The notes: generated by a model from the letters alone, not told the origin. A stretch of 64,000 bases of DNA from Rhodoferax ferrireducens T118 (GCF_000013605.1 NC_007908.1:1364001-1428000); one strand, 5' to 3'. Shown: positions 39,613 to 49,331, numbered from the stretch's first letter. Translations and numbers: made by a program.

Positions 39613-39882
39613 ATGAGTCCCATGCAAACCGTCAAGATGTACACCACCGCCGTCTGCCCCTACTGCATGCAAGCCAAGCAGATTCTCAAAGCCAAAGGGG
39701 TGGCCCAAATTGAGGAAATCCGCATTGACACCGATGCACAGGCGCGCGCCCAGATGATGGAGATCACCGGCCGGCGTACCGTGCCGCAGATATTCATTGG
39801 TCAGACCCATGTGGGGGGCTGCGATGATCTGATCGCGCTCGATGCACGGGACGGCTTGCTGCCGATGCTCAATGCCGCCTGA
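39613..39882 (+). CDS. grxC: Glutaredoxin 3
   Basis: An 89-residue dithiol glutaredoxin with the active site CPYC in TAVCPYCMQAKQIL, the cis-Pro segment GRRTVPQIFIGQTHVGG and the C-terminal CDDLIALDARDGL. Reduces protein disulfides and glutathione mixed disulfides in the cytoplasm. ATG 39613 or the in-frame ATG at 39622 are both plausible starts. Lies between the rhodanese gene and secB. Confidence 0.95.
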   Translation: MSPMQTVKMYTTAVCPYCMQAKQILKAKGVAQIEEIRIDTDAQARAQMMEITGRRTVPQIFIGQTHVGGCDDLIALDARDGLLPMLNAA

Positions 39883-40055
39883 CGCTGTGTGACGCCGGCG
39901 CCTTGATTCTCACCTGAGATAATGACGCCCGTTTCCCTTCGTTGGCCCGCTCAATCCACAAGGCAGCGGGCTTTGTTTTAACTGAAATTTGCGTAACAGA
40001 CCGTCACCAGGCGGTCACTGGGCCAGCGCTGGCCACCACCATTCAAGGAAATTCC

Positions 40056-40523
40056 ATGACCGACCAACAAGCCCCCGTTTTTCAAATCCAACGCGTGTAC
40101 CTCAAGGAGGCGTCCCTGGAACAACCCAATTCGCCCGCCATTCTGCTGGAGCAGGAGTCGCCCACGGTGGACATCCAGCTCGGCGTGAACGCGGCGCCAG
40201 TGGCAGAGGGCGTGTTCGAGGTCACGGTCACCGCGACGGTTCAGACCAAGATCAAGGATAAAACCGTGTTTCTGGTGGAAGCCACGCAAGCCGGTATTTT
40301 CGAGATTCGCAATTTGCCGCAAGAGCAGATGAACCAGATCATGGGCATCGCCTGCCCGCAAATCGTTTACCCCTATTTGCGCGGCAACGTGGCGGACCTG
40401 GTCCAGCGCGGCGGCTTTCCGCCGGTGCACCTGTCTGAAATCAACTTTCAGGCCATGTTCGAGCAGCAGCAACAGCAGCAGGCCGGCGCCGGTGCCGATG
40501 CGCCACAGCTCGTTACGCAGTAA
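40056..40523 (+). CDS. secB: Protein-export chaperone SecB
   Basis: Tetrameric chaperone that keeps preproteins unfolded and passes them to SecA. The start at 40056 ([27 protein letters not shown]) follows an AAGGA ribosome site and gives 155 residues. The SecB block [14 protein letters not shown] and the [23 protein letters not shown] segment are diagnostic; the C-terminus ([16 protein letters not shown]) is Gln-rich rather than acidic-basic but is in the usual flexible tail. Upstream bases 39883-40055 hold no gene. Confidence 0.97.
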   Translation: MTDQQAPVFQIQRVYLKEASLEQPNSPAILLEQESPTVDIQLGVNAAPVAEGVFEVTVTATVQTKIKDKTVFLVEATQAGIFEIRNLPQEQMNQIMGIACPQIVYPYLRGNVADLVQRGGFPPVHLSEINFQAMFEQQQQQQAGAGADAPQLVTQ

Positions 40524-40538
40524 AGATATAAAGCGTTT

Positions 40539-40590
40539 TAGCCTCTAGCCCCCGTGTTGATTGGGTAAATAGCTATGAAAATAATAGTGC
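40539..40590 (-). repeat. Interspersed ~50-bp repeat, copy 6 (secB-gpsA gap, into gpsA)
   Basis: On the plus strand GCCTCTAGCCCCCGTGTT comes first and TAAATAGCTATGAAAATAATAG last, so the copy is inverted relative to that before proB. The A/T palindrome of the repeat includes the gpsA ATG (40575) and its first codons. Confidence 0.8.
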
Positions 40591-41615
40591 TTGGCGCCGG
40601 TGCCTGGGGCACCGCGCTGGCGCTCAGTGCCTGCAGCAACCCCGCGGCCCGGCACACTGTCACGCTCTGGGCGCGCGATGCGGCGCAAGCCGCCGTCATG
40701 CAGGCCCGCCGGGAGAATGTGCGCTACTTGCCGGGCGTCAACCTGCCACCGGCTTTGGGCATCAGCTCAGCCCGCTTGTCCGACGCTTCTGCCGCCCCGG
40801 ACTCGTTTGGCCGTCTCATCGACGGCGCTGATCTGCTCATTGTGGCAACACCCATGGCCGGCTTGCGCGCCATGCTGGCGCACCTGTCCGCGTGCCGCGT
40901 GCCCGTGGCCTGGTTGTGCAAGGGGTTTGAAGTGGCCAGGTCTCTAGAGACTTTGGGGCTGCTGGCCCACGAGGTGCAGGCACAGGAAGCGCCTGATTTA
41001 ATGGCGGGTGGACTCAGCGGCCCAAGCTTTGCGCTGGAGGTGGCGCGTGGTCAGCCCACCGCGCTGGTCGCCGCCAGTGTTCATGCCGTGGTGCGCGACA
41101 CCTTGGTGGCGGCTTTTCACAGTCCGACGCTGCGGGTTTATGCCAATGACGACATCGTGGGCGTCGAAGTCGGTGGGGCGGTGAAGAACGTGCTGGCCAT
41201 TGCTGTTGGCCTGTGCGACGGTCTGAACCTGGGTCTTAATGCCCGTGCGGCCCTGATTACTCGCGGCCTGGCCGAGATGACGCGCCTGGGTGTGGCCTTG
41301 GGCGCACGTGCCGAAACCTTCATGGGTTTAAGTGGTCTGGGTGATCTGGTACTGACCGCCACCGGCGATCTGTCACGCAACCGGCAGATTGGGCTGGCGC
41401 TGGCCCGAGGACAGACCTTGCAGCAAGCGGTGGATTCGCTGGGCCATGTGGCTGAAGGGGTCTATAGCGCTCGCACGGTGGTGCAGCGCGCTGCCTATTT
41501 GGGCGTCGAGATGCCGATTGCGCAGGCGGTGGTGGCTTTGCTGGATGGTCAGATGAAGCCGGTGGAGGCTGTGGCCGCACTCATGGGCCGTGATCCGGCC
41601 AACGAACAACCCTAG
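40575..41615 (+). CDS. gpsA: Glycerol-3-phosphate dehydrogenase [NAD(P)+]
   Basis: Reduces dihydroxyacetone phosphate to sn-glycerol-3-phosphate for phospholipid synthesis. The 346-residue protein has the Rossmann motif [12 protein letters not shown] at the N-terminus, then [31 protein letters not shown], the catalytic Lys region [18 protein letters not shown] and [21 protein letters not shown]. The first residues MKII are encoded by the interspersed repeat. It closes the rhodanese-grxC-secB-gpsA run and converges with cphA. Confidence 0.97.
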
Positions 41616-41655
41616 TGTTGGCTGGCGCCAGCGCTATGCTGACGCCACACGCCGG

Positions 41656-44232
41656 TCAGCCCGCGTCTTTTTTAATTCGCGTTGCAATATGCGCCAGCGC
41701 TTGCTCGACCTGATCAACCAGAATCAGGCACAGATCGCCCTCGCCCAGGGTGTCCATCGCGGTGTCAATGGCGAGAAACTCACCCTGAATCTCGGCGATG
41801 GATTCGGTGCGTGTCGCATGGGCCAGACCCTCGCGCAGCAGCGCCAGCACCTCGCCGTCGGCGCGGCCGCGCTGACACTGGTCCTGGTACAGCACCACGT
41901 TGTCAAACGCGTTGCCCAGAATTTCAGTCTGTTGGCGAATGTCTTCATCGCGCCGGTCGCCGGCGCCGCTGATCACGACGGTGCGACGCTTGGAGGGCAT
42001 GCTTGCCACCGCCTGAACCAGCGCCGCAATCGCATCCGGGTTGTGGCCGTAGTCGGCAATGACGGTGGCGCCCCGGTAGCTGAACAGGTTGAAGCGGCCC
42101 AGTGCGTTGTCGTTGTTGTTGATAAAACTGGCCAGTCCGAGCTTGATCGTCTCCCACCCGACCCCAAGGGCCCATACGGCAGCCGCCGAAGCCATGACGT
42201 TTTCGATCTGAAACCCGATGGTGCCCCGACGGGAAATGGGGATGTCCGACAGCGCCATCTGGTGCTGCACCTTGCCCTCGGCAGCCACCAGATGGTCGCC
42301 TTCCACGTAGACGGCGCGTCGCCCCTGCGCCAAGTGCGTGGCCATGACCGGATGATGCCTGTCCATGGCAAAAAAGATGATCGAAGCGCTGCAGTGCCTG
42401 GCCATGGAGACCACAATGGGGTCCGCCGCATTGAGCACCGCCACACCGTCACTGGCGATGTTTTGTACGATCACGCGTTTGAGCACGGCCAGATCTTCAA
42501 CCGTCGTGATGTAGTTCAGGCCCAGGTGGTCACCGCTTCCGACATTGGTCACCACGGCCACATCACAACGGTCAAAGGCCAGCCCTTCGCGCAGCATGCC
42601 GCCGCGGGCGGTTTCCAGCACGGCGGCATCCACGTCGGGGTGCTGCAACACATTGCGCGCACTTTTGGGGCCGCTGCAGTCGCCGGTGTCGATGCGCTGA
42701 CCCGCGATGTAGACACCATCCGTATTGGTCATGCCGACGCGCAGGCCGTTTTGGGCCAGCAGGTGCGAGATCAGGCGCACGGTGGTGGTCTTGCCGTTGG
42801 TGCCGGTGACGGCCACCAGCGGAATACGGCCATTCTCATGCTGGTCGAACATGCTGGTGATGATGGCCTCACCCACCGGGCGCCCCTTGCCGTAGGACGG
42901 CGACAGGTGCATGCGCAGACCGGGCGCGGCATTGACCTCGACCACGCCGCCGCCCTGTTCTTCGAGCGTATGCAGGATGCTGTTGCAGACCACGTCCACG
43001 CCGCAAATATCGAGTCCCACCATTCGTGCGGCAGCCACGGCACGGGCTGCCACTTCCGGGTGCACGCTGTCGGTGACATCGGTGGCGGAGCCGCCGGTGG
43101 ATAGATTGGCGTTGTGGCGCAGGGTGACGCGTTGGCCCTTGGGGGGAACCGAGTCGGCATCAAGGCCCTGGCCTGCCAGGCACGCCAGGGCAATATCGTC
43201 AAATCGGATTTTGGTCAGCGAGGTCGCATGGCCGGAGCCGCGGCGCGGGTCTTTGTTGACCTGTTCCACCATTTCACGGATGGTGTGCTGACCATCACCC
43301 ACCACGTTGGGCGGTTCACGATAGGCCGCTGCCACCAGCTTGTTGCCAACCACCAGCAGGCGAAAGTCGTTACCGGGAATGTAGCGTTCGACCAGGATGT
43401 CATCGCCGAACTCGGCGGCTGCCGCGTAAGCCGCTGTCAGCTGTTCACGCGACGTGATGTTGACCGTCACGCCCTTGCCCTGGTTGCCACTCTTGGGCTT
43501 GACCACGACCGGCAGACCGACTTCGCAGGCGGCCATCCAGGCATCTTCAGGGGTATCGACCTCACGGCCGAGCGGAACCGGCACGCCCGCCGCAGCCAGC
43601 AGCTTTTTGGTCAGCTGTTTGTCCTGGGCGATTGCTTCCGCGATGGCACCGGTGATGTCCATTTCGGCGGCCTGGATGCGGCGCTGCTTGCTGCCCCAGC
43701 CAAACATGATCATGCTGCCTTGCGTCATGCGGCGAAAGGGAATGTTGCGCGCAAGCGCCGCCTGCACGATGGCGCCCGTGCTCGGCCCCAGGCGTACATC
43801 TTCGTCGAGTTCGCGCAAGCGCTGCAGCGCTTGCGGCAGATCGAAGGGGGTGTCGTTTTGCGCCGCCAGACACAGGGATTGGGCCAGCTCCAGGGCCAGG
43901 CGGCCCACCGCCTCTTCTGAATACTCCACCACAATCTGGTAGACGCCGGGTTCCGTGGTGGCCGTTGTGCGTGCGAAGGTAACCGGGCAGCCAGCCAGGG
44001 CCTGCAGATCCAGCGCGGCCATTTCGAGCACATGGGCCATGGGTACCGTGGCGTCGTGCCCGGTCGGCAGCAGTGTTCCGAGTTTTGGGAAGCGCGCCCG
44101 AAGACGGCTCTCAAAGCCGTCGTGCGTGTTGATGGCGCACTCGGCCGGTGTGCAGGTCACGACCGCCTCGATGGCGGTGTGACTGCTCCAGAGATTGGGG
44201 CCGCGCAGGGCGCGAACGCGTGAGATGTCCAT
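41656..44232 (-). CDS. cphA: Cyanophycin synthetase
   Basis: Polymerises cyanophycin (multi-L-arginyl-poly-L-aspartate), a nitrogen and carbon reserve granule, using two ATP per Asp-Arg unit. The 858-residue protein has an N-terminal domain, an ATP-grasp domain (about 215-475; VVVKPKSGNQGKGVTVNI) that adds Asp, and a Mur-ligase-like domain with an intact P-loop VTGTNGKTTTVRLI (about 475-488) that adds Arg. Further Mur segments are ETARGGMLREGLAFDRCDVAVVTNVG and YGHNPDAIAALVQA. Length fits CphA1 enzymes (about 860-900). It lies 4 bases downstream of a second synthetase gene in the same direction. Confidence 0.96.
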   Translation of the reverse strand: MDISRVRALRGPNLWSSHTAIEAVVTCTPAECAINTHDGFESRLRARFPKLGTLLPTGHDATVPMAHVLEMAALDLQALAGCPVTFARTTATTEPGVYQIVVEYSEEAVGRLALELAQSLCLAAQNDTPFDLPQALQRLRELDEDVRLGPSTGAIVQAALARNIPFRRMTQGSMIMFGWGSKQRRIQAAEMDITGAIAEAIAQDKQLTKKLLAAAGVPVPLGREVDTPEDAWMAACEVGLPVVVKPKSGNQGKGVTVNITSREQLTAAYAAAAEFGDDILVERYIPGNDFRLLVVGNKLVAAAYREPPNVVGDGQHTIREMVEQVNKDPRRGSGHATSLTKIRFDDIALACLAGQGLDADSVPPKGQRVTLRHNANLSTGGSATDVTDSVHPEVAARAVAAARMVGLDICGVDVVCNSILHTLEEQGGGVVEVNAAPGLRMHLSPSYGKGRPVGEAIITSMFDQHENGRIPLVAVTGTNGKTTTVRLISHLLAQNGLRVGMTNTDGVYIAGQRIDTGDCSGPKSARNVLQHPDVDAAVLETARGGMLREGLAFDRCDVAVVTNVGSGDHLGLNYITTVEDLAVLKRVIVQNIASDGVAVLNAADPIVVSMARHCSASIIFFAMDRHHPVMATHLAQGRRAVYVEGDHLVAAEGKVQHQMALSDIPISRRGTIGFQIENVMASAAAVWALGVGWETIKLGLASFINNNDNALGRFNLFSYRGATVIADYGHNPDAIAALVQAVASMPSKRRTVVISGAGDRRDEDIRQQTEILGNAFDNVVLYQDQCQRGRADGEVLALLREGLAHATRTESIAEIQGEFLAIDTAMDTLGEGDLCLILVDQVEQALAHIATRIKKDAG

Positions 44233-44236
44233 AAGC

Positions 44237-46405
44237 TTAGTTTTGTTTCTTCAAATCTGATTCAAAAGCGCGCAGCCCGGCTGCGATCAGCTCCGGGTCG
44301 ATGCCCAACGCCCAGGCCGCCGCCACCGCCGCCATCAGCATGTCCGGTTTCTCGGCCTTGGCCGGTTTCATGCTGGCCAGGGCGATCACGGCCGCCTCTT
44401 GCATGCCTTGGGCCAGCACGATCTGCCCGTCGCGCACGAAGAGCGCACGCTCGCCCTTGGCCCGGTGCGCGGCGATGGCCTCCAGTTGAGGGTCGGGCCC
44501 ATAGAAAATGATCTTGCCATCACACAAGGAGGCCATCTCCACCACCTGGGGGTCGGCCGCGTTGAGCACGGCCGTTCCGTGCGGCAGGATCACGTCGATC
44601 TGCGTGCGGACCACGTTGTAGAGTTTGTCCATGTGATCAATATGGAACTCAGCCAGTGCTTCCATGCCGCCGACGTCCGTCACCACGCCGACCGAGCACT
44701 TGTCGTAGGGCAGGCCTTCACTGAGAATCATGCGGCTGCTGTTTTCGAACACCGCAGTTTCCAGCGAACGGTTGACGAGCAGGCGCTGCGCCGCGTCCCA
44801 TGGGGTGCTGTCCCTGGAATCCACTTGCCGGGCGCCAAGATAAAAACCGTCACGACAGGCCACGCCGACCTGTCTGCCGCTGATATGGACCAGCCAGCCC
44901 ACCAGGCGGGCAATGCGGGTGGTGTCCCGGGTGCCGGTGACGCCGACCACCGGAATGCGCCCGGTCTTGTCCGTGCCAAACAGGTGTTCGATGATGGCTT
45001 TGCCAATCGGTCGCGGCTGGCCGTCTGCTGGTTTCAGGTGGGCCAGCAGACCGGGGCTGGCATTGACCTCAATCACGGCGCCACGCTGCTCGGTCAGAGG
45101 GCGGGAGACGTCTTCAAGGACCAGGTCCACCCCCGCAACATCCAGCCCCACCACCCGCGCCGCCAGGGTCGCCGCAGCGGCCACGCTCGGGTGGACCAGG
45201 TCGGTGACATCGAAGGCGACATTGCCATTGCGCTGAATCAGGACTTTTTCGCCCAGGGCCGGCACCGAGTAGGCCGTGAGGCCCTGGCGCTCCAGCTCAA
45301 GAATGATTTCTGCGCCGTCCTGGGGCGCCAGCGAGTTCAGCGGGGCGTCTTCTCCGGTGCCGCGCCGGGGATCGGTATTGATTTGGCGGTCGACCAGTTC
45401 AATGATGTTGGACCGTCCATCGCCCGTGACCCAGGCGGTTTCGCCACGGGCCGCCGCCACCACGCGCTTGCCAACCACGAGCAGGCGATGCTCGTTGCCC
45501 GCAATAAATTGCTCGACGATCACGCTGCCGCCGCCTTTGCGCTGCGCGAGCAGAAAGGCCGCTTCGATGTCTTTCTGGTTTTTCAGGTCCAATGACACGC
45601 CGCGCCCGTGGTTGCCGTCATAGGGCTTGAGTGCGACTGGCAGCCCGATGTCCTGCGCGGCCTCCCACGCCTCTTGGGCGCTGTTCACGACTTGCCCTTG
45701 CGGCACCGGCACGCCACAGGACTGCAAGAGGGACTTGGTCAAATCCTTGTCACTGGCTATTTCTTCGGCAATGGCACTGGTCTGGTCGGTCTCCGCCGTC
45801 CAGATGCGGCGCTGGCCCGCGCCATGGCCGAGTTGCACCAGATTGCCCTCGGTGAGGCGCAGGTGGGGGATACCGCGCTCGGTGGCCGCCTCCACGATGT
45901 GTGCCGTGCTGGGGCCTAAGCACAGTGAATCGACCAGGTCATGCAGCCTGGCCACGGCCGCCGCCTGGTCATAGGGTTGATCGTTGATGGCGGCCATGAC
46001 AAGATCCCGGCCGGTGTCCAGCGCGGCACGACCGACCTGCTCTTGCCGGGTCCGGAACGCCATTTTGTACACGCCCCGCACCGACGTTTGCCGGGTCTTG
46101 CCGAAGCCGGTGCGCATTCCCGCCAGATTTTGGAGCTCAAGCACCACATGCTCCAGGATATGAGCGGCCCAGGTGCCAGCGCGCAAGCGCTCCAAAAATC
46201 CACCTGGCGCGCCGACGCCGCATCGATGCACCGCGAGTCCGGGCAGCATGGCGGTCAAACGCTCATAAAATCCGGGTATGGTGTTGGATGGGAAGTCTTC
46301 CAGTGCGCCGATATCGACCCACGCTTCGATCACCGGACGGTAGGTCCAGATATTGGGGCCGCGCAGATGAGTCACCCGCAGCAATTGAATGTTCTTCGTT
46401 GTCAT
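44237..46405 (-). CDS. Second, shortened cyanophycin synthetase-like protein
   Basis: A 722-residue relative of CphA encoded just upstream of it. The N-terminal region and ATP-grasp domain are well kept (VALKPYDGNHGRGVSLDL; VIEVNASPGLLAHLKPADGQ). In the Mur-like domain the P-loop that reads GTNGKTT in CphA reads GTRDTTR (about residue 487), so the Gly-Lys-Thr that binds ATP phosphates is gone, and the protein ends about 130 residues early. It probably keeps one ligation activity, comparable in principle to cyanobacterial CphA2, which needs only one ATP site to join preformed Asp-Arg dipeptides; that analogy is inference. Such second copies (cphA') are known next to cphA in Betaproteobacteria. 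Confidence 0.88.
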   Translation of the reverse strand: MTTKNIQLLRVTHLRGPNIWTYRPVIEAWVDIGALEDFPSNTIPGFYERLTAMLPGLAVHRCGVGAPGGFLERLRAGTWAAHILEHVVLELQNLAGMRTGFGKTRQTSVRGVYKMAFRTRQEQVGRAALDTGRDLVMAAINDQPYDQAAAVARLHDLVDSLCLGPSTAHIVEAATERGIPHLRLTEGNLVQLGHGAGQRRIWTAETDQTSAIAEEIASDKDLTKSLLQSCGVPVPQGQVVNSAQEAWEAAQDIGLPVALKPYDGNHGRGVSLDLKNQKDIEAAFLLAQRKGGGSVIVEQFIAGNEHRLLVVGKRVVAAARGETAWVTGDGRSNIIELVDRQINTDPRRGTGEDAPLNSLAPQDGAEIILELERQGLTAYSVPALGEKVLIQRNGNVAFDVTDLVHPSVAAAATLAARVVGLDVAGVDLVLEDVSRPLTEQRGAVIEVNASPGLLAHLKPADGQPRPIGKAIIEHLFGTDKTGRIPVVGVTGTRDTTRIARLVGWLVHISGRQVGVACRDGFYLGARQVDSRDSTPWDAAQRLLVNRSLETAVFENSSRMILSEGLPYDKCSVGVVTDVGGMEALAEFHIDHMDKLYNVVRTQIDVILPHGTAVLNAADPQVVEMASLCDGKIIFYGPDPQLEAIAAHRAKGERALFVRDGQIVLAQGMQEAAVIALASMKPAKAEKPDMLMAAVAAAWALGIDPELIAAGLRAFESDLKKQN

Positions 46406-46540
46406 GAATCTAAATACTTCCGGAAAGCCCGTAGTCGGTATAAATCTTGATGTTGCCTAGTCTATTGCAGTTCGCAACTGGCGCCGGTGGTCCGGGCTGT
46501 CGTCAACCCGCCCGTTAACCTGCAGAATCCTCTGGCCCCC

Positions 46541-48841
46541 ATGACCAACCAAATCCTCGACTCCGAACCCTGGCTGAATGAACTCTCCCATGAGGAGCGT
46601 GCCCAGGTCCAAATGCAGCTGCAAGCAGATGAGAACGTTTCAGCCCTGCTGCAGGTGGACCTGGATAACAAACTTTGTTTTGTTCCCGGTTTGGTGCTGG
46701 TCACCAACCGGCGCCTGCTGAGCCGCGCGCCGGACGGCAGTTGGCAGGCCTGGCCGTACCGGGCCGGGTTGCTGCTGAAGCACCATGACCATGCGGGGGT
46801 GGGCCATCTGGCGCTCAATGACGCCCAGGGACGGCTGGCCGCCTGGTGTTTCACGCTGGGACACAATCTGCAGGCGATCCGCCTGCTCGATCAGTTTCAG
46901 ATTTATGCGCAGAGTGCCGTGACCGGGCTGCCCCCGGTGCTGCTTGAGGGGCGTCGTTGCCCCAGCTGCAAGGCGCCGCTGGCGCCCGATCAGGACGAAT
47001 GCCCGATCTGCACCAAAGTCATCCACACCCCGCCCTCGACCCGCACGTTATTTCGGCTCTGGCGTTTTGCCAGACCGTATCGCATTCAGCTGTTCGCCGG
47101 TTTTGCGTTGACGCTCCTGGGCACCGCCGCCAGCCTGGTGCCGCCGTACCTGGCCATGCCCTTGATGGACGAGGTGCTGATTCCGTTTCAGAACGGGCAG
47201 CACATCGACCCCATGCTGGTGGCACTCTACCTGTCGGGGCTGTTCGGCTCGGCGCTGCTGGCCTGGGGACTGTCGTGGGCCAAGACCTACATCCTGGCGC
47301 TGGTGTCCGAGCGCATCGGGGCCGACCTGCGCACCACCACCTACGAGCACCTGCTGCGCATGTCGCTGGAGTACTTCGGCGGCAAGCGCACCGGTGATTT
47401 GATGTCGCGCATCGGCAGCGAGAGTGACCGCATTTGCGTCTTTTTGTCGCTGCACCTGCTCGACTTTGCCTCCGACATCCTGATGCTGATCATGACGGCC
47501 GTGATCTTGATCTCCATCAACCCCTGGCTGGCGCTGGTCACGCTGGTGCCGCTGCCGTTCATCGTCTGGATGATCCGATCGGTGCGCTTTCGGCTGCAAA
47601 CCGGCTTCGAGAAGATCGACCGCGTCTGGTCCCAAGTCACCAGCGTGTTGGCCGACACCATTCCCGGCGTGCGCGTGGTGAAGGCCTTTGCCCAGGAAGA
47701 TCGCGAGGCGGCGCGTTTTCGCGAGGCGAATAAGCACAATCTGGCGGTGAATGACAAGATCAACAAGATCTGGTCGCTGTTTTCGCCCAGCGTCTCCCTG
47801 CTGACCGAGTGGGGGCTGCTGGTGGTGTGGGCGTTTGGCATCTGGCTGGTGTCCAAGGGGGACATCACGGTTGGTGTGCTGATGGCCTTTATTGCCTACA
47901 TCAGCCGCTTTTATGGCCGGCTCGACTCCATGAGCCGCATCGTGTCGGTGACCGAAAAGTCCGCCTCGGCCGCCAAGCGCATTTTTGACATCCTGGACCA
48001 TGTCTCCAGCGTGCCCGAGCCGACGCAACCGGTGAAGCTGGAGCGCGTGGAAGGGCGCATCGAGTTGCGCGACGTGAGTTTTCGTTATGGCAACCGCGAA
48101 GTCAACCGGGGCGTCAATTTGACCATTGAGCCGGGCGAGATGATTGGCCTGGTGGGCCACAGTGGCTCGGGCAAGAGCACGCTGGTGAACCTGATCTGCC
48201 GCTTTTACGATGTGACGGAAGGCTCGATCCGGGTCGATGGTGTCGATGTGCGCTCTTTCCCCATTGCCGACTACCGTCGCAACATCGGTCTGGTGCTGCA
48301 GGAGCCTTTTCTTTTCTTCGGCACCATTGCCGACAACATTGCCTATGGCAAGCCGCAGGCCAGCCAAGCCGAGATCATTGCGGCAGCGCGCGCCGCACAC
48401 GCGCATGAGTTCATCCTGCGCCTGCCGCAGGGTTATGACTCGATGGTGGGGGAGCGCGGCCAGGGCTTGTCGGGCGGCGAGCGCCAGCGCATCTCGATTG
48501 CGCGCGCCCTGTTGATCGATCCGCGCATCCTGATCATGGACGAGGCGACGTCTTCGGTCGACTCCGAGACCGAGAAGGAAATCCAGAAGGCGCTGGAGAA
48601 TCTGGTGCAGGGGCGCACCACCATTGCCATTGCCCACCGCCTTTCCACCCTGCACCGCGCCAACCGCTTGGTGGTGCTGGACCGGGGCGAAATCGTGGAA
48701 GTGGGCACGCACGACGACCTGATGGCGCGCGAAGGGGCCTATTTCAACCTGTACCAGGCGCAAGCGCGCAACATGGATGTGGACGTGGACGATGACAGAA
48801 GACGCAATGTCAGGGTCGATAACGTGAAAGACGACAAATGA
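46541..48841 (+). CDS. ABC exporter with N-terminal zinc ribbon (cyanophycin-associated)
   Basis: A protein of about 766 residues combining three parts: a ~130-residue N-terminal domain of unknown fold, a zinc ribbon RRCPSCKAPLAPDQDECPIC (about 137-156), and a type I exporter half-transporter with six helices (about 175-465) and an ATPase domain (Walker A GHSGSGKST near 540, signature LSGGERQRISIARALL, Walker B ILIMDEATSSVD). The ATG at 46541 starts the conserved MTNQILDSEPWLNELSHEE; an upstream frame exists. It is divergent from the two cyanophycin synthetase genes and overlaps a DUF1854 gene by 4 bases; proteins of this pair are named cyanophycin-metabolism-associated in family databases as I recall. 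Substrate unknown. Confidence 0.88.
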   Translation: MTNQILDSEPWLNELSHEERAQVQMQLQADENVSALLQVDLDNKLCFVPGLVLVTNRRLLSRAPDGSWQAWPYRAGLLLKHHDHAGVGHLALNDAQGRLAAWCFTLGHNLQAIRLLDQFQIYAQSAVTGLPPVLLEGRRCPSCKAPLAPDQDECPICTKVIHTPPSTRTLFRLWRFARPYRIQLFAGFALTLLGTAASLVPPYLAMPLMDEVLIPFQNGQHIDPMLVALYLSGLFGSALLAWGLSWAKTYILALVSERIGADLRTTTYEHLLRMSLEYFGGKRTGDLMSRIGSESDRICVFLSLHLLDFASDILMLIMTAVILISINPWLALVTLVPLPFIVWMIRSVRFRLQTGFEKIDRVWSQVTSVLADTIPGVRVVKAFAQEDREAARFREANKHNLAVNDKINKIWSLFSPSVSLLTEWGLLVVWAFGIWLVSKGDITVGVLMAFIAYISRFYGRLDSMSRIVSVTEKSASAAKRIFDILDHVSSVPEPTQPVKLERVEGRIELRDVSFRYGNREVNRGVNLTIEPGEMIGLVGHSGSGKSTLVNLICRFYDVTEGSIRVDGVDVRSFPIADYRRNIGLVLQEPFLFFGTIADNIAYGKPQASQAEIIAAARAAHAHEFILRLPQGYDSMVGERGQGLSGGERQRISIARALLIDPRILIMDEATSSVDSETEKEIQKALENLVQGRTTIAIAHRLSTLHRANRLVVLDRGEIVEVGTHDDLMAREGAYFNLYQAQARNMDVDVDDDRRRNVRVDNVKDDK

Positions 48842-49326
48842 ACGCGACCACTGCCATCGCCACAAGCCATTTTCAGCTGACCCGCAATCCGTTCGGGCTG
48901 CTTGTTCTGACGACCGCCGCGGGTGAGGTGTTTGAAGGCGTGGTGCCGGTGCGCGCGTTCCCGATCCAGTCGCCCGAGGACGGTATTGCCCTGGTGCACA
49001 CCGACGGCCATGAGGTGGCGTGGGTTGAGCGCCTGGACAAGCTGCCCGAGCCGGCGCAAGGCCTGATCCGCGAAGAGCTGGCAACGCGCGAATTCATGCC
49101 CGAAATCTTGCACATTGACAGTGTCACCAGCTTTTCCACGCCGTGCACCTGGCAGGTCCAGACTGACCGCGGTGACACGCGCTTTGTGCTGCGCGGCGAT
49201 GAGGACATACGCCGCGTCGGCCCCACCATTTTGCTGGTGACCGACTCGCACGGCATCCAGTTCTTGATCCGCGACCGCTCGAATCTGACCAAGGAAAGTC
49301 AAAGAATTCTGGACCGTTTCTTATAA
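48838..49326 (+). CDS. DUF1854 protein (cyanophycin-associated)
   Basis: A 162-residue soluble protein of the DUF1854 family: FQLTRNPFGLLVLTTAAGEVFEGVVPVRAFPIQ, WVERLDKLPEPAQGLIREELA and the C-terminal LLVTDSHGIQFLIRDRSNL. No enzymatic motif that I recognise. The start overlaps the ABC gene stop (ATGA), so it is translated with the exporter and probably works with it; its sequence before the repeat ends the cyanophycin locus. Confidence 0.88.
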   Translation: MNATTAIATSHFQLTRNPFGLLVLTTAAGEVFEGVVPVRAFPIQSPEDGIALVHTDGHEVAWVERLDKLPEPAQGLIREELATREFMPEILHIDSVTSFSTPCTWQVQTDRGDTRFVLRGDEDIRRVGPTILLVTDSHGIQFLIRDRSNLTKESQRILDRFL

Positions 49327-49331
49327 GAAAT

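Noticed and set aside
41590..43104. 504-codon plus-strand frame opposite cphA, and similar ones opposite the second synthetase and the ABC gene
   Set aside because: Low-complexity His/Gly/Arg composition caused by the third-base bias of the real genes.
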